DNA of 64,000 nucleotides from Granulicella sp. L46 (GTDB taxonomy: Bacteria > Acidobacteriota > Terriglobia > Terriglobales > Acidobacteriaceae). The first letter of the stretch is position 1. Each line of letters opens with the position of its first letter. The DNA is taken from the NCBI RefSeq assembly GCF_009765785.1, contig NZ_LMUT01000009.1:376786-440785 (forward strand), given 5' to 3'. Made by a program: the position numbers and the translations under genes. The notes beneath the pieces were generated by a model. It did no database searches and was not told the DNA's origin. It worked only from the letters and a program-made list of their open reading frames with translations. Below, one piece after another: positions 52,401-60,162 of this stretch.

Positions 52401-53075
52401 AAGATTTGTCTCCTCGATCTCACCGGTGTCTTCGCTGCCGGCATTCCCCATCGCCTGCGACTGCGCACCAACCTGGAAGTCTTTTGGGACTTCATTGAGT
52501 GGGCGACGGGTGAACCGGCTACGCCGATCAAGATTCAACGGCTCTCTCCAGAGTTTGCTGATCTCCACTATCGCGGCTTCTCGGTTGTCTCCCAGGCAAA
52601 TAGTTCCTCGCCAGAACTGCCCGACTACAACCGCCTGTCGGGAACCTCGCAGAGATGGCGCGATCTGGAGGGCTTCTACACCCGCTTTGGCGACGTGCGA
52701 GAGTTACTTGCAACGGCCGACGATCGCTACGTCATCATGAACGCCGGAGATGAGATGTCGCTTCGCTTCACTGCACCACCGCCCCCCCCGCCCGGTTGGG
52801 TTCGAGACTTCGTGATCGCCGGAGACGGATGGATTAAGGATGGGGACTACAACTCGATGTACTCGCAATCCGTTTTGCCGTACCCACATCACACGCGTCG
52901 CGAGTACAACACCGCACCGGGAAGCCTCGAGGACGATTGGGTGTACCGTCATCATCGCAGTGACTGGCTGACCTACCAGACACGCTACGTGACCGCTGGC
53001 GACTTTCAGAATGCGCTGCGAACAGCCACGCCGCAGCAGTTAAATCAAGACGTGAAAGATAGATCCAGCCGATGA
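49446..53075 (+). CDS. Giant TPR/FG-GAP/ASPIC lipoprotein
   Basis: About 1,209 residues from the ATG at 49446 (AAGAGG upstream). A lipobox LCVLAGC lies so far in that ATGs at 49518 or 49545 may be the real start. TPR region about 75-280 (FYTGLAALQVGDDVRADSSLAEAARLAPGEP). VCBS/FG-GAP calcium loops follow: ADFNYDFKMDLVLAG, DIEADGDLDILLG, VDLNGDGNPDAAIVDG, ADLDNNGAVDLLLA. ASPIC/UnbV-like segment near 700-760 (GGEIEIRSGLLVQKQSIERPELHFGLGEQTQVDVARILWPNG). A long C-terminal region (FLFAWDGTRMSFVKDSVPWGSAIG to YQTRYVTAGDFQNAL) I do not recognise. Its stop overlaps the next ATG (ATGA). Confidence 0.82.
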   Translation: MANPSPFGERFQQGTSLFGDLRRNMPQPWTFTAMHSKHGVRGRILRCTVLLSLCVLAGCHSKNAIPKPGSQKYNQFVSAFYTGLAALQVGDDVRADSSLAEAARLAPGEPAVWADWGVLALRQRNFDAASERLNRAHGLAPDNEPIDYLLGLLESERGNSAAAIVDLQQAVQANPQDLRALYELASEVERQADAGSDQRFQQLMGQILAIAPNNLAAQLDLARIAAKRGDVPTLKASIARISDQSKGWSPEITHQLDQLQAAANGDQPRSAATKSIFLRNVLMRLPSFRDDLSELKPPSGEGAQPITHLLRVASLPSRPAPADRAITFNAQTKGVQDSRIWTWAGSINLNGKDAPILAQANASEVLLSSGASLAFPGAGRPPSPEGIVAADFNYDFKMDLVLAGEGGVRFFRQEDPAHFTDVTGQTKLPQSVIDGHFTGAWAIDIEADGDLDILLGTASGIPILLRNNGDGTFAVTHPFAEISGIQQFAWVDLNGDGNPDAAIVDGAGNLHLFLNQRSGNFIESKQPAVTTQVKAIAVADADSSGVLDLIAVEANGSVVRISATGSAGSWSAAEIARVPNPNVQLAGDARLRAADLDNNGAVDLLLAPVDLTDAKAAPPIVWLQDEHGSFDVLQQPIPPGRIFDVADLGQNGRLSLIGLTDAGTLLVASNHGTKNYHWQTIRPRARQSTGDQRVNSFGIGGEIEIRSGLLVQKQSIERPELHFGLGEQTQVDVARILWPNGSMRAEFALRADQQIVTEQRLKGSCPFLFAWDGTRMSFVKDSVPWGSAIGLRINALGAPDIAATEEWYKIGRDQLKTRDGFYDLRITGELWETYYYDSMALMTVDHPVGTEVFTDERFDVPPVKLAVTAVGEPQPIVRATDDNGQDVTATLAKVDGVYLDNFGRGQYQGVTRDHYVEIELPASMPLNVPLWLIAKGWLHPSDSSVNVALGQGSGEKPHWLSLEVPDGKGGWRVAKPNLGFPAGRNKICLLDLTGVFAAGIPHRLRLRTNLEVFWDFIEWATGEPATPIKIQRLSPEFADLHYRGFSVVSQANSSSPELPDYNRLSGTSQRWRDLEGFYTRFGDVRELLATADDRYVIMNAGDEMSLRFTAPPPPPPGWVRDFVIAGDGWIKDGDYNSMYSQSVLPYPHHTRREYNTAPGSLEDDWVYRHHRSDWLTYQTRYVTAGDFQNALRTATPQQLNQDVKDRSSR

Positions 53076-54871
53076 AGCGTGCGACCGTAGTTCGTAGTAT
53101 CGTGACTATCCTTTTCGCGGGATTGCTGATTACGCCTCTCGCGATCAAGCGATTGGCGGTCAAGCGCGCTCGGTCGACGGCGACCGTCCTTGACAGTAAC
53201 GTAGCGCTTGCACGCTACGGTTTCTACTTCACTGACATCTCCCATGCAGCCGGAATTGATTTCGTTCACCAGGCACCTGTGCTGGATGCAAAACTGAACG
53301 CCATCATGCCGGAGGTCGCATCCATGGGTGCCTCCGTCTCGATCGTCGACTTCGATCGGGACGGCTGGCCCGACATTTACGTCACCAACAGCGCGATCGG
53401 ATCGAAAAATCGACTCTATCGCAACATGCACGATGGGACCTTCAAGGATGTCGCCCCGGAGATGGGCATCGCCGACGTAAATCAGGCCGGCACGGGTGTC
53501 TCCATGGGCGCCGTGTGGGGCGACTACGACAACGATGGGTACGAAGATCTCTACTTGATTAAATGGGGCAAGCCAGAGTTGTTCCACAACGATCACGGAC
53601 ACGGCTTCACCCGCGCGAGCGAGCAAGCGGGTCTTCCTCCATGGATCAACGCCAACACGGCTGTTTGGTTCGACTACGATGGCGACGGCCTCCTCGATCT
53701 GTTTGTAGGTGGTTACTACTCGGAGGACATTGATCTGTGGCACCTGAAGACAACCAGGATCATGCCGGATAGCTTTGAGTATGCGAAGAATGGTGGCCGC
53801 AAATACTTGTTCCATAATCTTGGAAATGGGCGGTTCGAGGAGGTTAGCGCAAAGGTTGGTATCAACAGCCGCCGTTGGGCGCTCGCCTCTGCCGCGGCGG
53901 ATCTGCGTGGCACGGGCCATCCCGACTTATTCGTGGCAAACGACTATGGCGTGGCCGAACTCTATCAAAATGACGGTTCGCGCTTCCACGAATCAGGTTC
54001 AGAGAGTGGCGTGGGCTTTGCCCCCAAGAGTGGAATGAATGTTGCCGTTGGGGACATCTTCAATCAGGGTAAGTACTCGGTCTACGTCTCCAACATTTCA
54101 GAAGACGGCGTCCTTATTCAAGGAAACAATCTTTGGGTCCCTCAAGAGAACAAACCTGGCGAACGGGTTAAATACGAAAACATGGCGCGTGATCTTGGCG
54201 TGGAGTTGGGAGGATGGAGTTTTAGCGCGCAGTTCGGTGATCTGAATAACGATGGAACGCTCGATCTCTATCTCACCAATGGGTATGTCTCGCTGGATAG
54301 AAAGAGAAGCTACTGGTACGACTTCGCTAAGGTTGCGGGAGGGAATTCATCCATTATCGGAGACGCCGATCATTGGCCCGCCGTGGATGGACGAAGTCAT
54401 TCCGGCTATCAGCAGAAGCATGTCTGGCTGAACGATGGTGCGGGCAAGTTTGTCGACGTCGCGCAGGCCGTAGGTGTTACGGATACGTACGACGGCCGTG
54501 CCGTCGCGTTGGCCGATCTTTTCAATCGGGGCGCTCTGGATGTTGTGGTTGCAAATCAACGCGGGCCGCTCCTGCTGTACAAGAACACTGTCGACCCCAA
54601 AAACCATTGGATAGAGTTTGCCCTCGAAGGAACGAAGAGCAACCGCAGCGCGATCGGCGCGCAAGTTACGGTCCAGTGGTCCGGCCAGGAGCAGGTGCAG
54701 CAAGTATCCGGCGGCAGCGGCTTCGCGGCACAGAATGATCGCAGGCTTCACTTCGGTCTCGGCAAAGATCCTCATCTTGAAAAAGTCACGATTCGTTGGC
54801 CTTCTGGTAAGATTCAGACGCTGGATGGAGTGGTTCAGGACAAGCTGAACACCGTGGAGGAGCAGAAATGA
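53072..54871 (+). CDS. UnbV-like CRTAC1-family protein 1 (FG-GAP plus ASPIC domain)
   Basis: 599 residues with one N-terminal membrane helix or signal (VVRSIVTILFAGLLITPLAI). Repeated calcium-binding FG-GAP loops: DFDRDGWPDIYVTN, DYDNDGYEDLYLIKWG, DYDGDGLLDLFVGGYY, DLNNDGTLDLYLTNGYV, predicting a seven-bladed propeller. The C-terminal ASPIC/UnbV domain reads NRSAIGAQVTVQWSG, then DRRLHFGLGKD and VTIRWPSGKIQTLDGV. UnbV is a conserved but uncharacterised member of enediyne warhead cassettes. ATGA overlaps on both sides couple it to the giant lipoprotein and the UnbU-like gene. Confidence 0.88.
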   Translation: MKRATVVRSIVTILFAGLLITPLAIKRLAVKRARSTATVLDSNVALARYGFYFTDISHAAGIDFVHQAPVLDAKLNAIMPEVASMGASVSIVDFDRDGWPDIYVTNSAIGSKNRLYRNMHDGTFKDVAPEMGIADVNQAGTGVSMGAVWGDYDNDGYEDLYLIKWGKPELFHNDHGHGFTRASEQAGLPPWINANTAVWFDYDGDGLLDLFVGGYYSEDIDLWHLKTTRIMPDSFEYAKNGGRKYLFHNLGNGRFEEVSAKVGINSRRWALASAAADLRGTGHPDLFVANDYGVAELYQNDGSRFHESGSESGVGFAPKSGMNVAVGDIFNQGKYSVYVSNISEDGVLIQGNNLWVPQENKPGERVKYENMARDLGVELGGWSFSAQFGDLNNDGTLDLYLTNGYVSLDRKRSYWYDFAKVAGGNSSIIGDADHWPAVDGRSHSGYQQKHVWLNDGAGKFVDVAQAVGVTDTYDGRAVALADLFNRGALDVVVANQRGPLLLYKNTVDPKNHWIEFALEGTKSNRSAIGAQVTVQWSGQEQVQQVSGGSGFAAQNDRRLHFGLGKDPHLEKVTIRWPSGKIQTLDGVVQDKLNTVEEQK

Positions 54872-55794
54872 GCGGGCAAGCAATTACGGTTGCAGACGCT
54901 ACCTCCCATGCGCAGGGAACGAAATCAGCCTCGCCCCGACGTACGTGGTTGAGTCTGGAAAACCGTTTCGTCCCTCCCATCTTCATCACCCTGATCCTGC
55001 TCATCGGCCATCTTTCCTTCGGCATTCTCGAGAGCTACAGAAAGACGCTGCTAGCCATCGGTGTCAGCATTGCGACCGAGTTGATCCTGGGTAAGTTCGT
55101 TGTCGGCAAATGGCCGAACGTGGCGAGCGCCTATATCAGTGGGATCAGCGTCGGTATTCTTCTGCGTTCGCCCGCGTTCTGGCCCTATGCCTTGTGCGCG
55201 ATGATCGCGATTACGTCCAAGTATGTCCTTCGCGTGAAGAATCGCCATATCTGGAATCCATCGAATTTCGGAATCTGTGTCGTGCTGTTTCTCGCGGCCG
55301 AGTCGGTTACAACGTTGAGTATCCAGTGGGGCAACAGTCTTTGGGCGATGATCGTTATCTGGTCACTCGGCTCCGTGATTATTTGGCGGCTGAAGCGGTT
55401 CCATATCTGCCTGACCTACGTTCTTTCGTTCCTACTCTTCGCATCCTTGCGCGCTTGGATAGTCGGAGACCCCATCGTGTCGGAGATATCACCGATCACC
55501 GGGCCCGAGTATCAGCTATTTATTTTCTTCATGATCACCGATCCGAAAACAACCGTCCGCTCTAGGAGCGGCCAAATGATCGTTGCGTTCCTCGTTGCCG
55601 CTGTCGAGATGGTGTTCCGGTTAGACTCCTGCATCTATGCGCCGTTGTATGCGCTCTTCATCGTGGGACCGGCCGCACTCCTCATTGAGACGTGGTGGAC
55701 TTCGCGCAAATCGCTCAACAGTGGAACGACAGTAGACAGCGCCTTCATCAGGACGCCGCAGGAGCCTTCGCCACTGCAATACCGGGTCGGCTAA
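54868..55794 (+). CDS. UnbU-like membrane protein of the NqrB/RnfD family
   Basis: 308 residues with about nine to ten helices. It has the NQR2/RnfD plan: ASAYISGISVGILLRSPAFWPYALCAMIAITSKYVLRVKNRHIWNPSNFG, and later FFMITDPKTTVRSRSGQ. The SGAT-type motif that carries covalent FMN in true NqrB and RnfD is absent. UnbU of enediyne cassettes is the closest named relative I recall. It may pass electrons or a quinone-like substrate across the membrane for its UnbV partners. Start overlaps the upstream stop (ATGA) and its stop lies 5 bp before the next start. Confidence 0.82.
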   Translation: MSGQAITVADATSHAQGTKSASPRRTWLSLENRFVPPIFITLILLIGHLSFGILESYRKTLLAIGVSIATELILGKFVVGKWPNVASAYISGISVGILLRSPAFWPYALCAMIAITSKYVLRVKNRHIWNPSNFGICVVLFLAAESVTTLSIQWGNSLWAMIVIWSLGSVIIWRLKRFHICLTYVLSFLLFASLRAWIVGDPIVSEISPITGPEYQLFIFFMITDPKTTVRSRSGQMIVAFLVAAVEMVFRLDSCIYAPLYALFIVGPAALLIETWWTSRKSLNSGTTVDSAFIRTPQEPSPLQYRVG

Positions 55795-55799
55795 ACAAT

Positions 55800-57626
55800 A
55801 TGCCTTTGAAACAAAATCGACACCTGCATCTTTATGCGCTTTGCTTTTTTTCGCTCTTGACCGCGGGCTGCGAACAGAAGCAAAGTCCTCCGCCCGATCT
55901 CGCGGCACACAAAACGGCAGCACCCACAACAGTGCAGTCCCCCACCGCTCTTGCGCCGCAACCCGTTGCAATGCGGCCTGCCGGTCCTGTTCACTTCACC
56001 GACGTGAGCGCTGCAGCTGGTATTCATTTCATCCACAACAGTGGAGCGTTCGGTAAGAAATACCTTCCCGAGACAATGGGCAGTGGCGTCTGCGTGCTCG
56101 ATTACGACGGCGATGGCTGGCAGGACGTCTTCTTCGTCAATTCCATGGACTGGCCCGAACATCGAACCAAGCGGTCGACTGCCGCGCTCTATCACAACAA
56201 TCATGATGGAACGTTTACAGATGTAACGCGCGGATCAGGGCTCGACATAGAGATCTACGGGCTTGGTTGCGCCGTAGGCGATTTCGATAATGACGGCCGC
56301 GACGATATCTACATCACCGCGCTTGACGGCAACCATCTCTTCCGCAACCTGGGACGGGGAAAATTCAAAGACATGACCGCTTCAGCAGGCGTCAGCAATT
56401 TCGGATTCTCGACGGGCGCCATGTGGCTCGACTATGACAGGGATGGCAAGCTCGATCTGCTCGTATTGCACTATGTCGAGTGGTCCCCAGCGACAGATCA
56501 GACCTGCTCCTTAGACGGCAAACACAAATCGTATTGCACGCCAGAACTCTACAAGGGGCAGAGCATCACCCTGTACCGCAATAAAGGTCAAGGGGTGTTT
56601 GAGGACGTCACCAAAAATGCCGGGCTTCTCGATGCCACTAGCAAATCTCTAGGCGCCGTCTTGCTCGACTATGATGACGATGGTTGGCCTGACTTCCTGG
56701 TCACGAATGACACCCAACCCAACAAGCTCTACCGCAATAATCACAACGGCACCTTCACCGAAAGCGCATTCGCGGCTGGCGTAGCGTTCAGCGACGCAGG
56801 TAAGCCTCGCGCTGGCATGGGCGCAGATGCAGCCGATTACGACCTCAACGGACAACAAAGTCTGGTGATTGGCAACTTCACCAATGAAAGTATGTCGCTC
56901 TACCACAACGACGGCGGAGGCCTTTTCACCGACCAGGCTATCGGCTCCGGAATTGCGGCGCCGTCAGCCAATTCGCTTACGTTCAGTACATTCTTTTTCG
57001 ACTATGATCTTGATGGCTTGCCTGACATTTTCGCCCTCAACGGCCACGTTGCGGACGATATCAGCCAGCTTCAGCCGAGCCTCCATTACGCCGAGCCGCC
57101 GCTCCTCTTTCGTAATGCGGGCCACGGGAAGTTCACGGATGTTTCAGACAAGGTCGGCGCTGCTTTCCATACTCCGGTCGTGGGTCGTGGCGCTGCCTAT
57201 CTGGACTACGACAATGATGGCGACCTGGACATATTGCTTACGACATCGAATGGGCCTGCCAGGCTTTTGCGCAACGACAACGGCAACGCCGACGACATGC
57301 TGCGAGTGCAAACAATCGGCACACGCTCAAACCGCGATGGCATAGGCGCGAAAGTCGCCGTGAAATTGCCCGACGGAAAACGCCTCGTTCAAATAGTGAA
57401 GACTGGCTCAAGCTATCTCTCGCAAAGCGAACTGCCGCTCACGTTCGGCTTAGGTGCTCCGAAACCCGGCAAGGTTGTCGACATCGAAATCGTCTGGCCC
57501 AGCGGTCGCAGAGAATCGATCCCGGCAATCGCCGCAAATCAATCGATCAAAGTCCTCGAGGGCAAAGGCCTAATCTCGGCAGTTCCGATCGTTTTCTCAG
57601 GCACCAGCCAATCCCTGCCGCATTAG
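55800..57626 (+). CDS. UnbV-like CRTAC1-family lipoprotein 2
   Basis: 608 residues. Lipobox SLLTAGC gives a lipid-anchored Cys at about 22, then a Pro/Ala linker. FG-GAP loops: DYDGDGWQDVFFVN, DFDNDGRDDIYITALDGN, DYDRDGKLDLLVLHYVEW, DYDDDGWPDFLVTND, DYDLDGLPDIFALNGHV, DYDNDGDLDILLTT. The CRTAC1-type MGADAADYDLNG lies in the middle. ASPIC domain at the C-terminus: NRDGIGAKVAVKLPDG, QSELPLTFGLGAPK, VDIEIVWPSGRRES. Last gene of the plus-strand unit; its stop overlaps the convergent flavoprotein stop by 3 bp. Confidence 0.88.
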   Translation: MPLKQNRHLHLYALCFFSLLTAGCEQKQSPPPDLAAHKTAAPTTVQSPTALAPQPVAMRPAGPVHFTDVSAAAGIHFIHNSGAFGKKYLPETMGSGVCVLDYDGDGWQDVFFVNSMDWPEHRTKRSTAALYHNNHDGTFTDVTRGSGLDIEIYGLGCAVGDFDNDGRDDIYITALDGNHLFRNLGRGKFKDMTASAGVSNFGFSTGAMWLDYDRDGKLDLLVLHYVEWSPATDQTCSLDGKHKSYCTPELYKGQSITLYRNKGQGVFEDVTKNAGLLDATSKSLGAVLLDYDDDGWPDFLVTNDTQPNKLYRNNHNGTFTESAFAAGVAFSDAGKPRAGMGADAADYDLNGQQSLVIGNFTNESMSLYHNDGGGLFTDQAIGSGIAAPSANSLTFSTFFFDYDLDGLPDIFALNGHVADDISQLQPSLHYAEPPLLFRNAGHGKFTDVSDKVGAAFHTPVVGRGAAYLDYDNDGDLDILLTTSNGPARLLRNDNGNADDMLRVQTIGTRSNRDGIGAKVAVKLPDGKRLVQIVKTGSSYLSQSELPLTFGLGAPKPGKVVDIEIVWPSGRRESIPAIAANQSIKVLEGKGLISAVPIVFSGTSQSLPH

Positions 57627-59191
57627 GACTGTTGATGTGCTGCGGAATAGAATCCAGTTCTTTGCAGCAGCGCCTCTATCTCCCCCGCGCTACTGCCCAG
57701 CTTCGGCGCCGCTGCAAAAAGGTCTGCGGCCTCGACAGGATAGCTATGATTTGCAGGACGCCTTCCCAGGCCAGCAACGTCGAAGTCGCGGATCAGCGTG
57801 TAGACGTTGTCCGTGAGTCGGCTCTTCTCTGTTGCACTCATCGGCCCCTGCGCGAGCGTGAGCAGACGCCGGGATTCCGGTCCGAATACAGGATGGTCCT
57901 GTAGCAGAAATGAACTTGCCAGCTCGGGTTTATTAAGTCGCCGCGCGACTTCCGAATAACTCGCGGCCGCAAAGTAAAGCACCGAAAGAGAGCGGAATGT
58001 CGGGAAGTCGTCCATGTTGCGATAAAGGGCGCCGATCAGCCTTGCCGTCGCGCGCAGCTCGTCATCGGTTTGTTGTGCGTACTCCTGAAGGCTAGTCTCC
58101 ATCTGCGGCGAGCCCCAATGCTGATCAAGGATTGCTCCCAATCGACTTATCCCGAGCAGCGTCAAAGGAAATCCAGTGGAGAGTATCGGATCCACGAAAC
58201 CCGCGGCAGATGGCAGCAGCGCCCAGTTTGATCCTGCGATTGCTGAGCTCCGAAATGAAAGCTGCCGTGCAAACGCGAAAGGCCTCTCAACTTGAGCGTT
58301 CGCAAATTGATTCTTCACCAGCGGAAGGGAATCAAGGAGTTCATTCCATGCATTCTCCTTCCGCTCTAAGCAGAGACGTTCTGCGGCTTGATGGGTGGCC
58401 GCAACTCCCGCGCTGGTTATTCCATTGTTAAATCGAAGCACCCAAATCCAGCCACCGTCGAAAACATGATGGACCGCCGATGCATCGACTGGATACGGCG
58501 TCTCCATTGCATGCAGAGAGCGAGACGTCGCTAATTCGCCGACCCCGGAAAAGTGGTTGTACAACGCGGAGGTCAGGGGGAAGTCCGGCAGCGGCGTCTC
58601 GCTCAGGCCCAGAAACTTGTGAAGAAATCCTCGCGGCCCTGTTGCGTCGATGAGAAAGCGTACGTGGAAGGTTCGTTCGTGCGCTGCTTGCGTTGTCTCC
58701 AAATGCCAGACCCCGTCGACGCTTCCGGCCCCGCGAATGTCGACGTTCTCAAAGTAGTCCACGCCGACTGACTGCGCCTGCTGCACGAGTAGCTGGTCGA
58801 ACTCGGCGCGATACCAATGGGTGTCCGCGATAAGGTCGTTAGGGCTCGCCGCAACATGCAGTTGACGGTCGGCATCGAATGCCCGAAATGGCGAGCCGAG
58901 CTCATGGTGAAAAAAAGAAAAACCACGTTTCACTCCGCAAGCAATGTTAGGGTAAGTTCGTTGCCAGGTTCCCCATTTGCTAAGCGGTTTCAGTAGTGGG
59001 AGATCGTAACGTTCGGAGATCGTTTCAAGCAGCAGATTCGAAAGTGGCGTTGACGACTCGCCGATCGCGAATCGTGGGTGCCTGCCCTTTTCTAACAGAA
59101 CGACGGAATGACCCAGTTTCCTGGCGATCATCGCCACTAGCGATCCAGCGAAGCCGGAGCCAACCACGGCGATGTCGTACGTCGCGGTCAA
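57623..59191 (-). CDS. Flavin-dependent halogenase-like FAD oxidoreductase 2
   Basis: 522 residues from a TTG at 59191 whose TTGA overlaps the radical SAM stop; GGTGGA is 5 bp upstream. FAD motif VVGSGFAGSLVAMIARKLG, then RFAIGESSTPLSNLLLETI, the GES(S)TP segment of PltA/tryptophan-halogenase relatives. The WxWxIP motif is degraded to GWIWVLRFNNG, so monooxygenase or dehydrogenase chemistry is as likely as halogenation. LLPSAAGFVDPILSTGFPLTLLG contacts FAD. An added C-terminal domain of about 120 residues ends the protein. Third gene of the minus-strand unit. Confidence 0.77.
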   Translation of the reverse strand: MTATYDIAVVGSGFAGSLVAMIARKLGHSVVLLEKGRHPRFAIGESSTPLSNLLLETISERYDLPLLKPLSKWGTWQRTYPNIACGVKRGFSFFHHELGSPFRAFDADRQLHVAASPNDLIADTHWYRAEFDQLLVQQAQSVGVDYFENVDIRGAGSVDGVWHLETTQAAHERTFHVRFLIDATGPRGFLHKFLGLSETPLPDFPLTSALYNHFSGVGELATSRSLHAMETPYPVDASAVHHVFDGGWIWVLRFNNGITSAGVAATHQAAERLCLERKENAWNELLDSLPLVKNQFANAQVERPFAFARQLSFRSSAIAGSNWALLPSAAGFVDPILSTGFPLTLLGISRLGAILDQHWGSPQMETSLQEYAQQTDDELRATARLIGALYRNMDDFPTFRSLSVLYFAAASYSEVARRLNKPELASSFLLQDHPVFGPESRRLLTLAQGPMSATEKSRLTDNVYTLIRDFDVAGLGRRPANHSYPVEAADLFAAAPKLGSSAGEIEALLQRTGFYSAAHQQS

Positions 59192-60162
59192 GATCGTCCA
59201 CCGCAAGTTTCGCAAGGCGCGTACTCAAGCACTCTTTGTGAGAAGTTCATTCGGCGCAATCGTTCGAGACGCGCCGGTCGACAATCGCGGCAGCAGGCCA
59301 CGCGATCGATATCCCACAGGTCTACAAAAACGCGTCCTCTTCCGAGTGCAACACCGTAGTCGAGAGCAGCTTCAACGACGCGAAGATGAGGCGGCGCAAA
59401 AAGTCCCATCGTCGCGAAAGCATCGACCGCTCCATTGCCCGCACGCGTGGGCAGTAAGCTGACTACAGTCGCACTGCAGTCAAAGGCAAAGTCAATGGAT
59501 GTACAAGCCCATTCCAGCGACTCTTCTTCTCGCATGAAGGGTGGTTGAACAAGCACGAAAGAACGCAGGCCCACGCCGTCGCTCTTAAGCCGATGCGCCG
59601 CCCCCGCATACTGGTCCAGCGTCATTCGCTTATTCAGTTTTGCGAGCACATCGGGATGAGCGGTCTCCAGTCCCATCGCAACCTCGAGCGGAGGGATGCA
59701 AAGACTTCGAAACTGGTCGTAGCTATCTCCAATCAAAGAAGGATGACACTCGACAATCACGCGCTCAAACGTCGATATAGCGGAAGCAATCGCCCCATAG
59801 TCTTCCCGAGGGATGGCGCCCCGATCGAAGAAGCTGCCGCTGTTATACAGCTTGATTTGACGCGTGCTAGGAAGGCGATCGAGGGCATACATGATCTGTG
59901 CAGGAATCGCTCCGAGCGGCACGGTTTCCGTCACCGTGTTGCGCCAAAGATCGCACATCGCACAGCGCCACGGGCATTCACGGTTGGTAAGGAAGATCGT
60001 CGCAACGCCACCCATCTCCCCGTTCTCGAAGCGTTCGTCTTCGACAAGGAAAGCGTAGGGCTTATCTGTCTCTACCGGCTCGCGCGGTCCCCTGCGCTCG
60101 ATGATCCAGCGATCACGTTCGGCAGAAGTCTGAGGGTAAGCCGTCGAGCGGAGAGTTGTCAC
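59188..60162 (-). CDS. Radical SAM protein resembling archaeosine RaSEA
   Basis: 324 residues. Cluster motif CPWRCAMC (Cys63, 67, 70; CxxxCxxC). IKLYNSGSFFDRGAIPREDY, VECHPSLI and VAMGLETAHPDVLAKLNKRMTLDQYAGAA parallel the order of motifs I recall in RaSEA, the radical SAM lyase of archaeosine tRNA synthesis. A C-terminal cysteine group (CCRDC and, about 25 residues on, CETC) may bind zinc or a second cluster. No RNA-modification gene is nearby, so its substrate is probably something else. GTG start overlaps the upstream stop (GTGA). Confidence 0.78.
   Translation of the reverse strand: MTTLRSTAYPQTSAERDRWIIERRGPREPVETDKPYAFLVEDERFENGEMGGVATIFLTNRECPWRCAMCDLWRNTVTETVPLGAIPAQIMYALDRLPSTRQIKLYNSGSFFDRGAIPREDYGAIASAISTFERVIVECHPSLIGDSYDQFRSLCIPPLEVAMGLETAHPDVLAKLNKRMTLDQYAGAAHRLKSDGVGLRSFVLVQPPFMREEESLEWACTSIDFAFDCSATVVSLLPTRAGNGAVDAFATMGLFAPPHLRVVEAALDYGVALGRGRVFVDLWDIDRVACCRDCRPARLERLRRMNFSQRVLEYAPCETCGGRS

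Noticed and set aside
53045..53920. Long antisense open frame (about 290 codons) on the minus strand
   Set aside because: It is the mirror of the FG-GAP loops of the UnbV-like gene; repeated Asp/Gly codons keep the opposite frame open. No ribosome site or family match.
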